64,000 nt of DNA from Mayamaea pseudoterrestris (GCA_027923505.1 BROI01000014.1:434001-498000), one strand, 5' to 3'; counted from the first letter of the stretch, positions 53,318 to 64,000 are shown. Made by a program: numbers and translations. The notes: generated by a model from the letters alone, not told the origin.

Positions 53318-54607
53318 TTACACCAACACCTCCAGTGCCGCCCTGGCAGCGCATCCGACGCGCCCATCCGGATGCGTTTTGGATATTCGAAAGACGGACG
53401 CATATCCTCCATGCTCCAGTATCAAGTGCTTGCGCAGCGTACTCCATTTGGATAGCTTGTACAAGGCCAAGGCTCCACCTTCACTCACTTTGGCATCTTG
53501 CCAATGCAGATTCAAGCTTTGAATAATGGCAGAAATGGCACCAACGTGAGTCATAATGTGAGCCAGTGCCAAGTTGCAACTCAAGTTTCCCAGCAAAAAG
53601 AGCACCTCCACCTGAACCTCTGCGTCGTCCAAGTGCTTGAGAAGAATAACATGCACCAAAAAGTGCAGTGTCTCCTGTTGAAACAAGCCTTCATGGTAGA
53701 AAAAGTGAGCGCCCATGTGAATGAGTGTGGCAACGGCCAGCGTCACAAGTTTCACGTTGCTACGATGCGTCTCCAAACAGTCCAAGACGGCGCGCACCGC
53801 TTCACTCGACGAGGTGCACTGCTGCGGCGTGAGTGCGACGGAAAGCTTGCCGAGGTGGCACAATATGCGGAGCGCATCCAGTTGTAGTGTGACTTGCTTG
53901 GGAAATGACACCATGATTTGCACAATGGCGCCCGGGACGTTGAGCTTGGCCACCCACTTGTCGAGCAATACTTCCAAATCAGCTTCATCATTGTTGTTGC
54001 CGCTTGGCATTCTGGTGACATGCTCGACAAGGTCATGCATGGCCGACGCAAGCAGTTGCATGGAATGCATGCGACACTCAAAGCAAAGCGTCACAAGGCG
54101 ATGAACCACCAATTCATCCGGCAAAAAGCACAACGCAGGGCCTGTCCAGGAGCCTAAGCTTTGGCGTTTCACATCCAATGGAAACAGGGCGCGCATGGAA
54201 GACTTGCTGGTGGTGTACAAAGGAACGCTGCTGCCAGTGGCGCATGGACGAGCTGACGGATCTCGCTGCTGCACCATTACCTCGTGGGGAACAATAGCCG
54301 TTTCGTCTCGCCTCCTTTGCAACGTTTGCATGTAGTCAGAATTCGAATCAACTGCTTGTACGTAACTATACTTTCTCTTTGGGGTAACGTGGCGTTGCTC
54401 GTGTTGTTCGTATCGATGGAATTGGATGCCGTCAGCTTTTTCGGGCGGCGATGCATCCACCGGCACGGCTGCAAATCTTTGTCGAATAATGTCATCGTTG
54501 GCTTCGATATTATAATTGAATGGACCAAGAAAGACTGGCGGCGGAGAATGTGCTGCGTCATTTCGCCCTTGCCTTGGAGGCGACGGCGACGTTGACGCTG
54601 ACCTCAT
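53318..54607 (-). CDS. Armadillo/HEAT-like repeat protein, unknown
   Basis: Single exon, 429 residues. The first 150 residues are Pro/Ser/Gln-rich and probably disordered. From about 165 to the end the sequence is helical, with Leu-rich units resembling armadillo repeats (LVEHVTRMPSG, LDALRILCHLGKLS, VLFLLGNLSCNLALAHIM, GALALYKLSKWSTLRKHLI). Such solenoids bind partner peptides. No catalytic motif, signal or membrane helix is seen. It is divergent from the GCNA gene. Ends with TAA. Confidence 0.65.
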   Translation of the reverse strand: MRSASTSPSPPRQGRNDAAHSPPPVFLGPFNYNIEANDDIIRQRFAAVPVDASPPEKADGIQFHRYEQHEQRHVTPKRKYSYVQAVDSNSDYMQTLQRRRDETAIVPHEVMVQQRDPSARPCATGSSVPLYTTSKSSMRALFPLDVKRQSLGSWTGPALCFLPDELVVHRLVTLCFECRMHSMQLLASAMHDLVEHVTRMPSGNNNDEADLEVLLDKWVAKLNVPGAIVQIMVSFPKQVTLQLDALRILCHLGKLSVALTPQQCTSSSEAVRAVLDCLETHRSNVKLVTLAVATLIHMGAHFFYHEGLFQQETLHFLVHVILLKHLDDAEVQVEVLFLLGNLSCNLALAHIMTHVGAISAIIQSLNLHWQDAKVSEGGALALYKLSKWSTLRKHLILEHGGYASVFRISKTHPDGRVGCAARAALEVLV

Positions 54608-55189
54608 GGTGGCTGCTTATGGTTGCGTTTCTTTTGCTGCTTGCTTGATGGAGATTGTGACCAAGAGGTGCTGCAGCGATTGCTGACAGAGTAGACACAT
54701 ACTAGCAATCGCCGCTGACGAGCACTGCCAGTCGCTCATTGATAGTTTTGGAATTTCAAACCAGTCTCAAGGTCGTTGATGGCACGAGCGATCGCTCGCT
54801 CTCCTTGAGACCTGAATGAACGAGCGGAACGAGGCAATTTCATTCCATCATTTTAATAAGCTTCAGCAACTTGTCATTCTTAGTCTACTAGCGTGTTCCA
54901 TCGAGCAGTGACATATATTATGCATTACTAATGACCTAAATGGAATAAAGGGGACGAAAATCACAAGCGCGACGATGCCAATGAACAGTAAGTACCGGTA
55001 AGACGTTCAACGAACGTTGTCGCATGTCGTTCCGAGCAATGGACAATGGACGAGGGACCGCAAATGATCATTCGATCTTGCTGCGCAAGAAGAGCACTAT
55101 TTCTAGCAGCATCACCATTAGCGACAAGAGAATCTGTCCGTTCCTTCTCCCCTTTTCAGCTGCGCAGTCTCTCAAAGCAGCCGCTAGTC
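54608..55189. promoter_or_regulatory. Divergent upstream region (armadillo-like / GCNA)
   Basis: 582 bases. It contains the 14-base palindrome CGAGCGATCGCTCG at 54784-54797, with GCGATCGC at its centre. The GCNA frame is open back to 55046, so the start there is uncertain. Confidence 0.45.
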
Positions 55190-57139
55190 ATGGACACGAA
55201 CCTTATCGCTGTCGACGACGCCAATGACAGTTGCAACGACTTGTCCGACGGCGAATGGGAGCATACCAAGAAGCTGTTTCGGAGGTTGCGAGACGAAAAG
55301 TACAAAACAGTATGGGAGTCCATTGCGTCGAGGGACCGAGCGAGTCATGTTTTGCGTGACGAAACGAACCGCGTCGTACCAGTGGCTACCACAACATCCG
55401 CTCGCCAGCGTCATGCGACAAGCTCTTGTCAAGATGGATGCTGCAATGTGAATCCAAATGCCTTTCTACCGACGACAAGTGATTTAGCCTCCCGTCGAAA
55501 TGACGAGCTTACGGAAGGCTTGGCTCGTCTCGACTGGGATGCCAGTGCTGATCATTGCTATCCAACCGCAGACAATAATCAGGATCTAGGGTCCAGTCCA
55601 AATGGAGAAGCTAATGGTTATTTCGAGCAAGATGACGGATCCAAGTCTACAATTGGATACAATGGTGAAAGTGATTTAGATGAATCATCGGACGAGTCAG
55701 TCGGCAAATCCGATCAAGTTAGCTTTACCGATTCAACACCTGAACCGGAACGCGGCGCACGCAGAGGCACAGCGCCACGCTCCTCATTTGCGACATCTTC
55801 GCCAAGAACATCACCAGCCATTCAAAACGACAAGGGCGCATCTAGCAGCGAAACTGATGCTAATAGATTCGAGGTTATTGAAATCTCGTCAGACGAGGAT
55901 GACGATGATTTCGCGGCCCCAGCTGAAACTACTCGTGGTACAAGTACTTTCACTCGCTTACTTCAATCCAAAACTCTACCAAAATCACAACTTTTGATCA
56001 AGGAAAGGTTAGCCCCGATCGACAAGCGAAGGATGCACTCGCTGGCGCCTGGATCCGACTCTTCGGAAAAAAGCGATGATGAGGAGACTGATGGCATGTG
56101 GTTGTCGCCTCCCAACTGCACGTCGCCCCGCTTTGCATCTAACCACGATGAACCAAATAATGAAGTAGACGAATCTGATGAAGAAGGCGACGGCATATCT
56201 AGCTACAATGAGCGTCCAGCAGGTTTCTCCGACGACGCTTCGTCTGCTTCATCAGTTGAAAACAGCTGGGATGGAAAGTTGAGCGACGAGTCAGAATCCG
56301 AAAGCTCCGTCGAGGTCCCAGCAGAGACAGAATTTATAGTCTTGGACAGCGACAGCGATGATGAATTGATGCTTGTCACTCAGCCAGTTGACCAGCCCAT
56401 CAGATCGCGCGAAACAAAGTCACAGTCGTCAAGGAGCAAGACCACGTTTGCCAAGATACGCGAACAATTGGCATAGACAATTTTCAATGATTTTGATCAA
56501 CGCGTCTTTGACGGCAAGCTTAAAGCATCTGGAGTCCAATTGACTTGGAACATGCGCCTTACGTCAACGGCTGGCAAGACAATTGTGACGCGCCGCCGAA
56601 GCAATGATCAAGACGTTTACAGGGCCGACATTGAATTGAGTGCAAAAATTCTTGACCATGAAAACCGCTTACGTTCCACCTTGCTGCACGAAATGTGTCA
56701 CGCGGCTGCTTGGATTGTCGATAAGAATGCCAAACCGCCGCATGGACCCGTCTTTAAAAAATGGGCCAAACGTGCCAGGGCGAGAACGGGAGATACTGTC
56801 ACGACCACTCACACGTACAACATTGCAAAGTACGCTTGGGCGTGCACAACCGTTGGATGCAAGGTTAAAATTTTAAAGCCGACGAAATCCTTCAAGGCGC
56901 ATGCCTACGTTTGCTCCAAGTGCAACGGCAAGTTTGTCGAAGTTGATATTTTGACGGGTGAACCATTGCAGGCTCGCGAAAAGAAGCCACCATCCAAGTA
57001 TAACTTGTTTGTTAGAGAGCATTCTCAAACTGTGCGCAAGAATTTGGAAGGCAAGAGCAACGGGCGAAAAGTCTCGCAAGGAGAAGTAATGGCTGAGATT
57101 GCCCAGCGCTGGAAGAGGCAGATCGACGGTTCGGTGTAA
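55190..57139 (+). CDS. GCNA-like protein: acidic disordered region, SprT protease domain, HMG box; interrupted by one in-frame TAG
   Basis: GCNA/ACRC proteins are SPRTN-related proteases linked to repair of DNA-protein crosslinks. The first 429 codons are acidic and Ser-rich with repeated SDED/SDSD motifs such as VIEISSDEDDDDF. This part ends in AKIREQLA and then TAG at 56474-56476. The same frame goes on as TIFNDFDQRVFDGKL...LTWNMRLTSTAGKT, the expected opening of the SprT domain. The zinc site LLHEMCHAAAW (HExxH) and a zinc ribbon (CTTVGCK, CSKCNGKF) follow. An HMG-like box closes the protein (SKYNLFVREHSQTVRKN). Acidic region, SprT, then HMG box is the GCNA order, so the TAG splits one gene. 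No intron that removes it in frame was found. Alternative start 55046. Ends with TAA. Confidence 0.82.
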
Positions 57140-57338
57140 AGCTGAGAGAGAGTCAAGAAACATTTTTATTAATACTGCTATTTCGCGTAAACCTCCCCTG
57201 CCCGTAGTGACAGCTGAAGCGGTAGTTCTATAAGCATGTAGTTACACTATTCTTAAATGGCCCTTGGCCTAAAATATATTTACTTTCTGCTTTTCTGACG
57301 TACACGTCGATGCGAAACGAGGCAAAGCGCATTACAAA

Positions 57339-58106
57339 TCACGCCTTCTCATCCACTGGCCGCTCCAACGACGGAGACGGCACAGCCGTCCCCTTGACGA
57401 CGCCAACCTCCGCCACTGTGCTGTTACCATCGGGCAGTTCGGTTCGCTCATACGTGACTGTTTGCGTCTCGGGAGGCGGTCTCGCTGGTCGCTTGGGTGC
57501 GCCGTTGCGCAACATGACAACGCCCGTCAAGAACCACAGTAACGTAGCAATCACATTGGCAGTCGAGCCCTGATCCCATACACATTCCGCCGCATATGAA
57601 TCCGTTAATCCATACGCATTCAGAATTGAATTGTTTGTGCAAAAGGAGCTTCTAAAGATCAAAAAGGTCAATCCTTGAAACAGCGTCAAAATGACGATAA
57701 AAATGATTGCGACAAGCTTCCAAGTCTTTTCATTGACAAAGTATAAACATGGCGCCAAGTACAGGAACCACACCAAGAGTCCTCCAACAATCAACACGAT
57801 GATTCCAAACGCTCGCACCGTTTTCAGTTTCGCGTCCGCATCCAGGGCGCCGCGCGGAAAGGACGCGCAGTAACTCTGTTGCACGTAGTACTGCGTCCCG
57901 CCAGCGGTGGCGTTGGTGAGAATGGCGGCGCTCCAAGGACCGATGCGAATCGTTTGCAAATTGGCTGCTGCGTCATCGGGAACGAAGGCGACCGACTGGC
58001 ACCAAAAGCTAAAGAGAAAGCTTGTCAAAAAGGCAAAGGTGGCGAGAATGGCCGGAATGAGCGAAATGGCCCTGTAAATATAGTAGATGTGTGAGAAATG
58101 GAGCAA
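57339..58106 (-). CDS. Four-helix membrane protein of a stramenopile-type family, unknown
   Basis: 255 residues with four predicted membrane helices (about 17-37, 98-120, 129-150, 183-200). Conserved-looking Cys residues sit between helices (FWCQSVAF, SSFCTNN, AECVWDQGS). The C-terminal tail is Pro/Thr-rich and cytosolic if topology is claudin-like. I recall similar proteins in diatoms, without known function. A strong acceptor (TATATTTACAG) ends at 58072, so the gene may have an upstream first exon not found here, and the residues before RAISLIPAIL may be intron. Confidence 0.6.
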   Translation of the reverse strand: MLHFSHIYYIYRAISLIPAILATFAFLTSFLFSFWCQSVAFVPDDAAANLQTIRIGPWSAAILTNATAGGTQYYVQQSYCASFPRGALDADAKLKTVRAFGIIVLIVGGLLVWFLYLAPCLYFVNEKTWKLVAIIFIVILTLFQGLTFLIFRSSFCTNNSILNAYGLTDSYAAECVWDQGSTANVIATLLWFLTGVVMLRNGAPKRPARPPPETQTVTYERTELPDGNSTVAEVGVVKGTAVPSPSLERPVDEKA

Positions 58107-58265
58107 GATTGTAGATGAATGAGGTGTCTATTCGGGTGTTGCTAGATCTCTGCTCGACCCTGAACCATTGTCTCGTCGAGAGCTTCGCTCCCGCGCCCGT
58201 ATCATCAGCGGTTCACGCACCATTTCCAATTCATTCTTCTGTACTTTGCGCAAGTATTATTTATT

Positions 58266-58343
58266 ATTGTGGTAGGATATATCCGGACATGCTTCACGAC
58301 ATTAATTGTGGTAGGATATATCCGGACATGCTTCACGACATTA
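58266..58343. repeat. 39-base tandem repeat, two units
   Basis: ATTGTGGTAGGATATATCCG... is repeated with period 39 (58266-58304, 58305-58343), essentially exact. It lies directly before the 219-base repeat. Confidence 0.9.
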
Positions 58344-58346
58344 ATG

Positions 58347-58786
58347 GGTGTAACTTGGTGCGACATGCCGTACTTCTTGGCGTTCGTGCATCTACTCCAA
58401 TGACCCATAAATGACTGGTGGTTCTGCGACATCATCTACCCGGGCCAGTCAATTTAGCATACTGCGTCTGCTATTTGGCAATGTTTGTGCGCGCGTAGCG
58501 CGCAAGTCGTTGCAGACATTGTAAAACCATTGATCCTACCACCTCCCCGCCCCGCGAATGTGTTTGGTGTAACTTGGTGCGACATGCCGTACTTCATGGC
58601 GTTCGTGCAGTCTACTCCAATGACCCATAAATGACCGGTGGTTCTGCGACATCATCTACCCGGGCCAGTCAATTTAGCATACTGCATCTGCTATTTGGCA
58701 ATGTTTGTGCGCGCGTAGCGCGCAAAAGTCGTTGCAGACATTGTAAAACCATTGATCCTACCACCTCCCCGCCCCGCGAATGTGTT
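58347..58786. repeat. 219-base tandem repeat, two units
   Basis: Units at 58347-58565 and 58566-58786 start GGTGTAACTTGGTGCGACAT and end CCCCGCGAATGTGTT. They differ by a few substitutions and 1-2 base indels. Each contains the palindrome GCGCGCGTAGCGCGC. No protein or tRNA-like feature is seen. It could be a remnant of a non-coding mobile element. Confidence 0.88.
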
Positions 58787-58875
58787 ACTTCGGTGCTACA
58801 ATAGAACCTTGATCGTTGTGTTCGCCTCGTAGATGCGCTTTTGCTGCTTCGCGCGCGAGGACGCATTCACTTTGT

Positions 58876-58936
58876 CGCTCCGGGAATGGTTATCACTCAG
58901 GGAATGGCTGTCACTCCGGGACTGGTTATCGACGAT
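58876..58936. repeat. Short degenerate repeat (about 21 bases, three units)
   Basis: Units of the type CTCCGGGAATGGTTATCA / CTCAGGGAATGGCTGTCA / CTCCGGGACTGGTTATCG follow one another. It lies just left of the Copia LTR. Confidence 0.7.
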
Positions 58937-58964
58937 GACCATCGCGCAGTTTGCTGCTGCTGGT

Positions 58965-59079
58965 TGTTGAATCTAGAATATATCTTGCGCGCCCTTGAAG
59001 CGACACTAATGATTAAGCAGAACAGAGTCAATAAAACCACTTTACTTATTTTCTCCAAGAAGTGATCGTCCTCGATCCA
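58965..59079 (-). repeat. 3' LTR of the Copia element (inner boundary uncertain)
   Basis: Starts TGTTGAATCTAG on the plus strand (CA end of the LTR in element sense). Its first 52 bases equal 63949-64000. The inner boundary is set at 59079 from a TG after a purine-rich stretch; 59038 is an alternative. The LTR is thus short, about 75-115 bases. Confidence 0.7.
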
Positions 59080-62000
59080 CTCCTTCGGTTGCCGCTTACC
59101 GCGCTTACTTAAACGTGACCGTCTTCGTGACGTCACCGCTGTCGCTTCGGTTTGGGTTCTCATCCATGCTCAACACACTCCTTTGGGCCGAGTAGTACTT
59201 ACTGCTCGAGGCCAGATTCATAACCAGGTTGCGGAGCTTTCCAAACTGGGCTCCCTGCAATGGTTTCGTAAAGAAATCCGCGACCATGTCTCCGGTCGGG
59301 CAATGCTCAATGTTGACTTCACCAGCAGCCACGCGATCCTTCACAAAGAAGTACCGAACATTCATGTGTCGCGTGCGCTTTGTACTTGAGCTTCTGCCAT
59401 TCTTTTCCAACAGCATTGAACTCATATTGTCTTGATACAATTTCGTGTCCTTGACCCCGAAACCTTGCGCCTTCAGAAAATATCCTGTCCACAGCAACTG
59501 CGGTAGCACATCATGAACTCCCACGACTTCACTCTCCGTCGAGCTTCTTGTTACCAACTTCTGTTTAGCCGACGTACTGTACACTGATCCTTGACCAAGT
59601 GTCATTGTTCCACCAGTGTGACCCTTCATGTCTGGGTGTACCGCGTACGACGCATCCACCCACCACTGGACTATCCCGGACTGGTCCGCCTTCAGCGTCA
59701 ACACCATGTCCACGCTTCCGCGTAAATATTTAATCACTCTTGCAGCCTTCTTATAGTCGTCTTCGTCAGGCTGCTGCAGCCTCGTGCTCAAGAAAGAAAT
59801 CGCTGTGCGAATATCCGGTCGCGCTCGCTGACTCAGATACAGACACTGCATCACAATCGTCACAAAAATCTGCTTCTTTGCTTCGCTCAACATGACTGGA
59901 TTTTCCGAGATCTGAAACAAGTGACTGGCGGCCGGAGTAGCTGCCGTTCCATCCATGTCGTCCGGCGCATGATGAAGGATGTTCTTCACATAGTCAACCA
60001 TGTTGATTGCTACTTCTCCAGGCTTAGTATAGTCCAATACCATGCCGAGGTAGTCGTGCACTTTTCCGCGTGACTTATTCATTGGAGTCTCCTTGCCGAA
60101 CTCCTCATCCATCTGCGCGATGAACTCATCCACTACGCTCACGTCGACGTGTGAAATCTTCAAATCGTCCACGTGCCATCCCACGGTGATTTGCTTTCCA
60201 TTGACAATCTTGTTACACACACACGGATTGTACGGGTTCTTCTCGAAGCCCCACTCAAGCAATTTTGCAGACAGCTTCTCCCAGAATAGTCGTGCTGCTC
60301 GAAGCGTACCATAAAGCGCCATGAGTAATTCGACGTATATGACTTTCTCGCCATTCTCCATTGTGACGCAAGGCTCGTACATCTCGCGATCAATTTCCAA
60401 CAGTAGCTCCACCATCTTCCCAGTGAAACGTACGTGCACCAACTCATCCATTTCCGCTTGCATGAAAGCGCCTGGTACATCAACTACAGCAACCTCGCGC
60501 CCTTCCATAGCGTCAATGATAGCCGTCAGAAATATGGCCTCTGTCGCTATCGTTGGAGATGCTGCGTCTTCCTTTGCAGTGTATGCTCGTTGCTTGCGTC
60601 CATCCGCGCAACCGCGTCCCTTCACTGTCCCGCATCGCTTGCGCTTGAGAAACATCAAATACGCCAGCGCGTCCTTGCGCTGCTGCGGAGTCAGAGTGCA
60701 CTGGGGGACTGCCTTCATGACGTGCCTGTCGTGTAGCTGCTGCATTTCCTTGCGCACTGCCTCCACTCCAGCATCGCCGAAAGCCTTTAAACCTTGTCGC
60801 ATGTTCATCTGTGCCGTGACGAGTGGCTCCGACACTTCCTCTGCAGCGTCGAGCGTGAACAAATGAGCGAACGATCGAGGTTTGCGCGCACGCAGGCCAT
60901 ACCGACCAGTGCGTGGGCCATAGCGCGCATCGAAATCCTCTTCGTCTGCAGCAGCTGGCACTCCTTCAATTTCGCCTTCATCGGGCACTCCTTCAATTTC
61001 GCCATCATCCACGGCCGGCGCGTCGTCAAGTTCGCCGTCAATGGCCTCACCATCACCAGCCTCATCGCCCGGCACTCCTTCGATTGCGCCGTCAGCACCA
61101 TCGTCGTCGTCGCTGTCATCGTCATCGGTCGCATTCACTCCTTCGCTTCCGCCGGCAGAGTCGTCGTCGCCGCGAGAAGCGTCGTCATCGTAATCAGAGT
61201 CATCATCATCCTCGTCGTCATCATCGTGCCACATGACGGGCTCAGCAGCCTCCGCAACACGGTGGCGGTCCATGAACACGATGCCCGGATTGGCCTTCTG
61301 TTGACGAGCGAGACGATGCACGCGCTCAATGACATCATCAGGCATGGGCAAAGGCGTAGCGTGGCCACGATTCAGAATTTTGCCCGAAGACAAACTGAGG
61401 AAATAAAACCCACCCTGCACATTACCAGTCGGGCGCAGAGCCAGCGCACCAATCGTGCGCGCCTGCATGTCATTGCTGTGCGACTCATGCGTTTGCACAT
61501 ACTGACCGAATTCATACTTGCAATGTCGATTAAAGTCAACTGTCTGACCAGTCACAATGGTGCGTGGACTGAGATCCTTGGAAATGCCACGCTCGTGCGG
61601 AAACGCATTCAACCAAAACACGGCAGACTTCGTCATTTCGATAACCAAGCGTGCTGGCACGTGCTTAAACGGTAACGTGTTGTATGTCGCGCGCACCCGT
61701 TCCTTCACGACACGGATAAACCGTTCGATTTCGCCAACGTGCTCATCCTCAGACGTCGCATTGAGCGCCACTCCGAGATCAGCCAACGCGCCCAGCATTG
61801 GAGCAAACTCCCCATCCATCAGAGCCGCGACGACACGGAACCCACCGCGTGCGTAAATCTTCAACACAGACTCGATTGCCTTCAACATAACCGGAAGCGT
61901 ACGGTTTTGAATCACCTCGACCGTAGCAAAACGAATGCTGCGGGAGAACGTCACCAACATAGGGACCTTGTTGATATACATGATGTCAGCACAAAGAGTA

Positions 62001-63948
62001 ACGTCTCGATAGCGACTCATGATAGCCGGTGGAAGCTGCTCAACAATTGCTGGCTTCACCAGATGCGACGCGCGACGCGTCGTCTTTCCTTTTAACGAGC
62101 CAACATCTGGTCCAAAGATGTGCTCAGCAGCCAGGATGTCGGCTTTCGTCACAGGACAGTTCGGCAACTGATTGCTAGTAACGATGCGCAGGTAATCCTT
62201 GAGGCTTGGCCGTCCAATTTTGATTTGCAGTTCCCTAGCTCTAACAGCGCGTAAATAGTCATCATTGGTGTAGTTAGTACGGTTATCGTCTACCGTAGTC
62301 AACATCGCCACTCCATCCTTGACATCACCGCGCTTGCCCTTCGAAAAGCTCTCGCAAACATACAGCCCAGAGTCAGTCTCGACAAACTCGCGCTGCTTAC
62401 CGTCCGGCTTCTCCACGACAAACATTGGACGCTCCACGCCGTGCATGAGATACTCCACGGTAAACTTCTTGCGGACTTGCGCCAAACTCAAAATGTTCGC
62501 CAGTCCCTGCGGATACCACCACACCGGACCATAGCCCTCCAGGTCGCCCATCATGTTCGTCCTTACTGTACCGGCGTTGCACTTGATCACCATCCACGTT
62601 GGCACCGGGCGAATGTTCGTCAGCATCTTGGCGTTGCAGAACAGATCCACTGTCGACTGATTGTCCAAGAGCACAGCCTTCTTCGAGATGTTCACCTTCG
62701 GCGGCTGCGCGAACATGTATCCGACCTCGTCGTCGTCATCGCTATCTTCCTCGCTACCCAGCGTGAAGTGCTGCGCCCCGCTAGCCTCTGCAGCCGGCGC
62801 ACTCTCCGTAGACTCCGTTCTCGTAGGACAGTCTCGCTGCACATGACCAACCTGTTGGCAGGTCCAGCATCTAGGAGGGTCACGCGCTGTACCAGTCGTG
62901 TGAAACGCCACGCCCTCGTTCGTTGGCAACGTGGCTTCTCCATCCGCATGCTCACGACGCTGCATGATGTTGTATGCATCGTGGATTGTCAACGGGAAGT
63001 TGTCGTGCCCGTCGAGGTAGCAGTTGCGCAAGTGCTTGCAATACCCAGCGTATTCGCCCGTTGCGCCACGCACGAAAAGCATCGCAAGCTCGAGCTCTTC
63101 GGCGGCCTTGATATCCTCCTTGTTCGCCTTGTTACGATTGTCATCCTTGGCAATGTTCAATGCCACGATCTCGTTGTGCATCGTGACGCCAACCGCCTTC
63201 GCCACGTCTGCCAGCGTGACCATGCTTTCGTAATATTTCTGCAGGCTTTCGCGCGCTCCTTGAGTACGTCCGAACAACTCAGCTTGAATGTCCACGACTT
63301 GATCCACAAGTTTGCAGCGCCCTTCGTACGTATGCGAGATCTCCTTGATAATCGCCAGCAACTTAATTCCGTCCGTGTCCTCCTCGGCGTCTCGGAACTT
63401 GGCGTGCGACTTGACACGATCCTTCATACGCTCCGTGCATTGTCCATACAACACGGCGTAGATACCAGCGAGGAAGTCGGAGTACACACGCACGCGCTCG
63501 ACATGCTCTTTCTTGTCGGCCTTGTATTCCTCGAGCATTATGGACCAGTCCGAGTCCGTCGTGTCGGCATCCTTCGTTGGACGCGCAGGCTCGTCAGGAA
63601 TCTCCAGTTCCACGTTGCGCATGCCCTTGAGCAGCTCCTTGGTATATTTCTTGTAGGAGCGCCCGACGAAAGTGATGATCTCGTTCGTCGTGCGGATGAA
63701 TCCATCGGGATCGCGCGAACCGTTGTAGTCGTAGATGAATCCAGCGAGCGTCGGCTCGCTTCCTTGGAAATTTCCACTCGGCGCACGACTCGGTCCGTTG
63801 AGTCTGCTACCATTGCCTTGATTCCCGGAACGATTCCCAGCACGATTCCCACGACGATAATGACGGTTGCGTCGGTTTCCTTCGCTTGCTGGCGGAGCGG
63901 GAGGCGCACCTCCACCGCTCGACGCCGCGCTGTGCAGTCGCGAGAAAA

Positions 63949-64000
63949 TGTTGAATCTAGAATATATCTTGCGCGCCCTTGAAGCGACACTAATGATTAA
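63949..64000 (-). repeat. 5' LTR of the Copia element (partial, cut by window edge)
   Basis: These 52 bases are identical to 58965-59016. The rest lies outside the window, so target-site duplication cannot be judged. Confidence 0.8.

Larger units (their letters stand above)
58107..58964. other. Repeat-rich intergenic region
   Basis: 858 bases without a gene. It holds a 39-base tandem pair, a 219-base tandem pair and a short three-unit repeat, and abuts the Copia element. No coding frame is supported. Confidence 0.7.
58965..64000 (-). mobile_element. Copia (Ty1) LTR retrotransposon, runs off the right edge
   Basis: Element in minus orientation; its 5' LTR lies at and beyond the window end. 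Within the window it looks whole, with one long frame from 63622 to 59105. Parts in Copia order: gag region (right of about 62900), CCHC zinc knuckle CWTCQQVGHVQRDC (near 62830-62872), protease region (near 62560-62700, with LLDNQSTVD), integrase (about 61550-62150), an acidic low-complexity segment (about 60960-61250), reverse transcriptase (about 59950-60700, with VDDLK) and RNase H (about 59200-59560). Integrase before RT fixes it as Copia, not Gypsy. The style recalls the Copia lineages described from diatoms. The two LTR segments visible agree over all 52 shared bases, so the insertion is young. Confidence 0.93.

Noticed and set aside
58266-58786. CRISPR-like array
   Set aside because: Only two units of each repeat, directly adjacent with no spacers, in a eukaryotic genome.
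60794-61675. 293-codon plus-strand open frame
   Set aside because: Antisense shadow of the acidic low-complexity segment of the Copia element.
62441-63982. 513-codon plus-strand open frame
   Set aside because: It is antisense to the Copia gag-integrase region and rich in His/Arg/Leu as expected of a shadow frame.

Overview
This is nuclear DNA of a eukaryote with compact, densely packed genes (about one per 2 kb). Introns are short GT-AG introns, mostly about 70-130 bases, and genes alternate between convergent and divergent pairs. Three products begin with a signal peptide followed by an aromatic residue at the predicted cleavage site (FabG, an Nfu scaffold and a DHH-family protein). This is the bipartite plastid-targeting style of algae with secondary plastids. 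The retroelement at the right end resembles the Copia elements known from diatoms and other stramenopiles. A photosynthetic stramenopile (ochrophyte, possibly a diatom) is the best guess; the species cannot be named from this window.

Layout. 1-8.6 kb: HSBP1-like protein, a V-ATPase proteolipid subunit c that lacks the usual proton-carrying glutamate, a plastid-type DHH/EF-hand/CBS protein, plastid FabG, mitochondrial uL15, a small N-myristoylation-type protein and a histidine phosphatase. 8.7-21 kb: SHQ1, a cysteine-rich membrane protein, an ankyrin-RBR ubiquitin ligase, CDC5L (interrupted by one in-frame TAG) and a membrane sulfotransferase. 21.16-29.64 kb: a perfect head-to-tail duplication of a 4,241-base unit carrying an L-asparaginase and a leucine-rich-repeat-like gene. 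Its left copy ends inside a RING gene and leaves a truncated, chimeric fragment. 29.4-33 kb: two tandem paralogous membrane RING-H2 genes. 33-41 kb: adenylyl-cyclase-associated protein, a tRNA-Leu, phenylalanine hydroxylase, a Nepro-like nucleolar protein and an unknown membrane protein. 41-53 kb: HN1/Jupiter-like protein, SIN3, plastid Nfu, ceramide synthase, an amino-acid transporter, a fused ING-SGF29 chromatin reader and a histidine-phosphatase-fold protein with RYG in place of RHG. 53-58 kb: an armadillo-like protein, GCNA (SprT protease plus HMG box, also interrupted by one TAG) and a four-helix membrane protein. 58.2-64 kb: tandem repeats and then a Copia element that runs off the right edge.

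The genes are mostly unlinked housekeeping functions: splicing (CDC5L), H/ACA RNP assembly (SHQ1), chromatin (SIN3, ING-SGF29), ubiquitin signalling, actin turnover (CAP), plastid lipid and Fe-S synthesis, and Phe, Asn and ceramide metabolism. The most notable observations are the ING domain joined to an SGF29 tandem Tudor reader instead of a PHD finger, the subunit c without its glutamate, an EF-hand pair inserted in a DHHA1 domain, and two conserved genes each broken by one in-frame TAG. A CGATCG-centred motif also recurs in upstream regions.
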